Source of the DNA: JADKIH01 sp031417555
Lineage (GTDB): Bacteria > Bacteroidota > Bacteroidia > AKYH767-A > 2013-40CM-41-45
Length of the DNA: 64,000 bases
Assembly: GCA_031417555.1 (NCBI GenBank)
Contig: JANOVV010000046.1
Coordinates: 1 to 64,000 of the forward strand
Direction: 5' to 3'
The translations under genes and the position numbers were made by a program. Shown here piece after piece: positions 62,184 through 64,000 of the stretch. Numbering within the stretch: the stretch's first letter is position 1; every line of letters begins with the position of its first letter. The notes below the pieces were generated by a model, which made no database searches, was not told the DNA's origin, and worked only from the letters and a program-made list of their open reading frames with translations.

Positions 62184-63350
62184 TTAAATTAGTTCTACAT
62201 TCTGCCGGGAAGACAGACTTTTTTTATTGAGAAAACCAAGAACGTTTTCGGTAATATAGTTTAATGTTTCTTCATTCATTTCCGTATGAATAGGTAATGA
62301 AATTACATTTGCACACAACCATTCAGTAACAGGAAAATCGCCCGCCTTATATCTTGGATCCGTATACGCTTTTTGAAAATGCAAAGGGACAGGATAATAA
62401 ATCATCGCAGGAATTTCTTTCGATGCAAGATATTCGCGCAATTGATCACGGTTTGAATTTTTAAGAACAAGAGTATATTGATGAAATACATGCGATGAAT
62501 TTGGGAATCGTTCCGGTATGATAATATTTGGATGATTGGCAAATGCGCGATCATAAAATGCTGCAACTTTCTGACGGGCGCTTGCATATTCATCGAGATG
62601 CCGCAATTTAATTCGAAGGATTGCTGCTTGTATACTGTCGAGGCGGGAATTTACACCCACTTCATCATGATAATACTGAACAGACTGGCCGTGATTGGCA
62701 ATCATTTTAATTTTTTTACCTAAAGCATCGTCATTGGTAAATAAAGCTCCGCCATCCCCATAACAGCCGAGATTTTTAGAGGGGAAAAAAGAAGTACAAC
62801 CGATAATTCCGAGAGTTCCGGCTTTTTGAACCGTACCATTTTTCATAGTATAATCGGCACCGATGGCCTGTGCAATATCTTCGATGACGAAAAGATTGTG
62901 TTTTTTGGCAATGGCATTTATAGTTTCTATATCGGCACATTGGCCGAAGAGGTGAACGGGAACAATAGCTTTTGTTTTGGGAGTGATGGCCGCTTCCATG
63001 GCTTTGGGATCAATCGTAAAAGTGCCGGGAAGTACATCAACCAAAACGGGTTTAAGCTGAAGAAGAGCGATGACTTCGGCTGTAGCTACATAGGTAAAAC
63101 TGGCCGTGATTACTTCGTCGCCGGGCTTTAATCCAAGAGCCATCATGGCAATTTGAAGAGCATCTGTACCATTAGCACAAGGAATGACGTGCTTTACTTT
63201 CAAATAGTTTTCGAGTTCTGACCGGAAAGCCGTGACTTCAGGGCCATTAATATAGGCAGATGAGCGAATGACATCGATTACGGCTTTGTCAATTTCCGGT
63301 TGAATTTTTTCGTATTGACCTATAAGGTCAACCATTTGAATTTTCTTCAT
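62184..63350 (-). CDS. DegT/DnrJ/EryC1/StrS aminotransferase, WbpE/WlbC-like
   Basis: The 388-aa PLP enzyme has ANGTDALQIAMMALGLKPGDEVIT, IEDIAQAIGADY and the PLP Lys in SFFPSKNLGCYGDGGALFTND, then NSRLDSIQAAILRIKL. The SFFPSKNLG form and the presence of WbpA-, WbpB- and WbpD-like genes suggest it aminates UDP-3-keto-GlcNAcA at C3, giving UDP-GlcNAc3NA. It is the first gene of the cluster, with a likely promoter at 63372. Confidence 0.88.
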   Translation of the reverse strand: MKKIQMVDLIGQYEKIQPEIDKAVIDVIRSSAYINGPEVTAFRSELENYLKVKHVIPCANGTDALQIAMMALGLKPGDEVITASFTYVATAEVIALLQLKPVLVDVLPGTFTIDPKAMEAAITPKTKAIVPVHLFGQCADIETINAIAKKHNLFVIEDIAQAIGADYTMKNGTVQKAGTLGIIGCTSFFPSKNLGCYGDGGALFTNDDALGKKIKMIANHGQSVQYYHDEVGVNSRLDSIQAAILRIKLRHLDEYASARQKVAAFYDRAFANHPNIIIPERFPNSSHVFHQYTLVLKNSNRDQLREYLASKEIPAMIYYPVPLHFQKAYTDPRYKAGDFPVTEWLCANVISLPIHTEMNEETLNYITENVLGFLNKKSLSSRQNVELI

Positions 63351-63371
63351 TTATTGGGTTCTGAGAGAGTG

Positions 63372-63379
63372 CGAATATA
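63372..63379 (-). promoter_or_regulatory. -7 box for the sugar-nucleotide cluster
   Basis: The minus strand reads TATATTCG, a one-base TAnnTTTG variant identical to the one before hldD, 21 nt from the aminotransferase ATG. Confidence 0.5.
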
Positions 63380-63626
63380 GACATAGAAAATCAGAAAGAG
63401 AATAGGTTAAAATGCAAAAGTGAAGGGTTAAAAAAGGATTATATTTGAGCGTCATTTAGTATAAAAGTCAATAATATACTTCCAATTTATTAAATCATCT
63501 TTACTATTGATCTAAACTAGGATAATTGCTTTTCTGTTTTAATTTTAAGTAAAAATTACAATAAAGTACCTATTTTTGACTGTTAACTTTTGACAATCGA
63601 GCTTCAATTTATATCCATGGAAAATC

Positions 63627-63634
63627 TATCTTTG
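63627..63634 (+). promoter_or_regulatory. -7 box for the E1 alpha gene
   Basis: TATCTTTG matches TAnnTTTG exactly, 18 nt before the ATG at 63653. The in-frame ATG at 63617 lies upstream of this box, so it would not be transcribed from this promoter. Confidence 0.65.
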
Positions 63635-63652
63635 CCGTCCCTACAAACAATT

Positions 63653-64000
63653 ATGCCTGAAACGAAGTTTACAAAAAAACATTACCTGAAATGGTATGAG
63701 GACATGCTTCTCATGCGCAAATTTGAAGAGAGAGCGGGACAGCTTTATGGTATGCAAAAAATCAAAGGCTTTTGTCATTTATATATTGGACAAGAAGCTG
63801 TAGTTGCCGGGGCGATGTCGGTGTTACTTCCTGAGGATAACATGATTACAGCCTATCGAGATCATGCTCATGCTATTGCAAAAGGAGTTTCATCACGATC
63901 TGTAATGGCTGAACTTTTTGCCAAAGCTACCGGGTGTTCGAAAGGTAAAGGCGGTTCCATGCATATGTTTGATGCTGAGCATCGCTTTTTTGGAGGGCAT
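63653..64000 (+). CDS. pdhA: Pyruvate dehydrogenase E1 component, alpha subunit (5' part)
   Basis: The frame runs off the window after 116 codons. It shows the E1 alpha N terminus (YLKWYEDMLLMRKFEERAGQLYGMQKIKGFCHLYIGQEAV), then ITAYRDHAHAIAKGVS and GCSKGKGGSMHMFDAEHRFFGGH, the start of the thiamine diphosphate-binding region. This is the two-chain E1 type that decarboxylates pyruvate or a branched 2-oxo acid. I chose the ATG at 63653 over the one at 63617 because of the promoter position. Branched-chain E1 is a less likely alternative. Confidence 0.88.
   Translation, partial: MPETKFTKKHYLKWYEDMLLMRKFEERAGQLYGMQKIKGFCHLYIGQEAVVAGAMSVLLPEDNMITAYRDHAHAIAKGVSSRSVMAELFAKATGCSKGKGGSMHMFDAEHRFFGGH

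Larger units (their letters stand above)
63351..63652. other. Divergent promoter region between the sugar cluster and the E1 alpha gene
   Basis: No gene is seen in this 302-bp gap. It contains a minus-strand -7 box (63372-63379) and a plus-strand -7 box (63627-63634), listed separately. The middle part is AT-rich with no clear operator. Confidence 0.6.

Overview
The window looks like a chromosomal piece of an AT-rich member of the Bacteroidota. The signs are the order rpsL-rpsG-fusA-rpsJ with no tuf gene between fusA and rpsJ, promoters of the TAnnTTTG type, several families typical of the phylum (GH3-like adenylating enzyme, DUF3857/transglutaminase proteins, futalosine-route menaquinone genes, zinc-free S14 and L36), and few Shine-Dalgarno sequences. 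I cannot place it below phylum level.

Layout. 1-473: a 129-bp tandem repeat and repeat debris. 0.47-7 kb (minus strand): heptose epimerase HldD, two translationally coupled exported DUF3857/transglutaminase proteins, and mqnD-mqnB. 7-13.4 kb (plus): pterin genes (QueD-like, FolE), a Bax-inhibitor-1-like membrane protein, FabD, a GH3-like enzyme with an exported partner, and a deoxynucleoside kinase. 13.4-19.7 kb is accessory: two copies of a 394-bp nested palindromic element flank a class III nucleotidyl cyclase gene; then come an ORF6N gene with a probable frameshift, a small membrane protein, a flavin-reductase-like protein, a repeat-rich gap, and an ECF sigma/anti-sigma pair. 19.7-24.6 kb: tRNA-Leu(UAG), a 54-bp perfect palindrome, tig, a HicB/HicA-like pair, clpP and clpX. 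24.6-31.7 kb: envelope proteins (a lipoprotein with PEGA and trypsin-like domains, an outer-membrane barrel, an S41 protease, a helical surface protein). 31.8-51 kb: the fused str-S10-spc-alpha ribosomal superoperon, from a consensus promoter before rpsL to a terminator after rplQ. 51-52.8 kb: carA and a small barrel protein. 52.9-63.35 kb (minus): ten genes for nucleotide sugars and capsule control. 63.65 kb to the end: the 5' part of a pyruvate dehydrogenase E1 alpha gene, divergent from the sugar cluster.

How the genes work together. The sugar cluster contains WbpA-, WbpB-, WbpE- and WbpD-like enzymes, enough to convert UDP-GlcNAc to UDP-GlcNAc3NAcA. It also contains Ugd plus UDP-xylose synthase, GalE, RfbB, a WbpP-like epimerase and a CpsB-like phosphatase. 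No glycosyltransferase or flippase is in view, so this is a precursor-supply block for surface glycans. tig, clpP and clpX form a folding/proteolysis block. mqnB and mqnD are two steps of the futalosine pathway.

The most unusual content is non-coding. There is a family of concentric-palindrome elements (two full copies plus a related tandem array). Many intergenic gaps carry tandem heptamers whose sequence varies while the 7-bp period stays constant. Short perfect palindromes lie in the gaps of the ribosomal superoperon, and one 18-mer occurs twice. I found no CRISPR array, no rRNA and no transposase. All family assignments were made by reading motifs; no database search was run.
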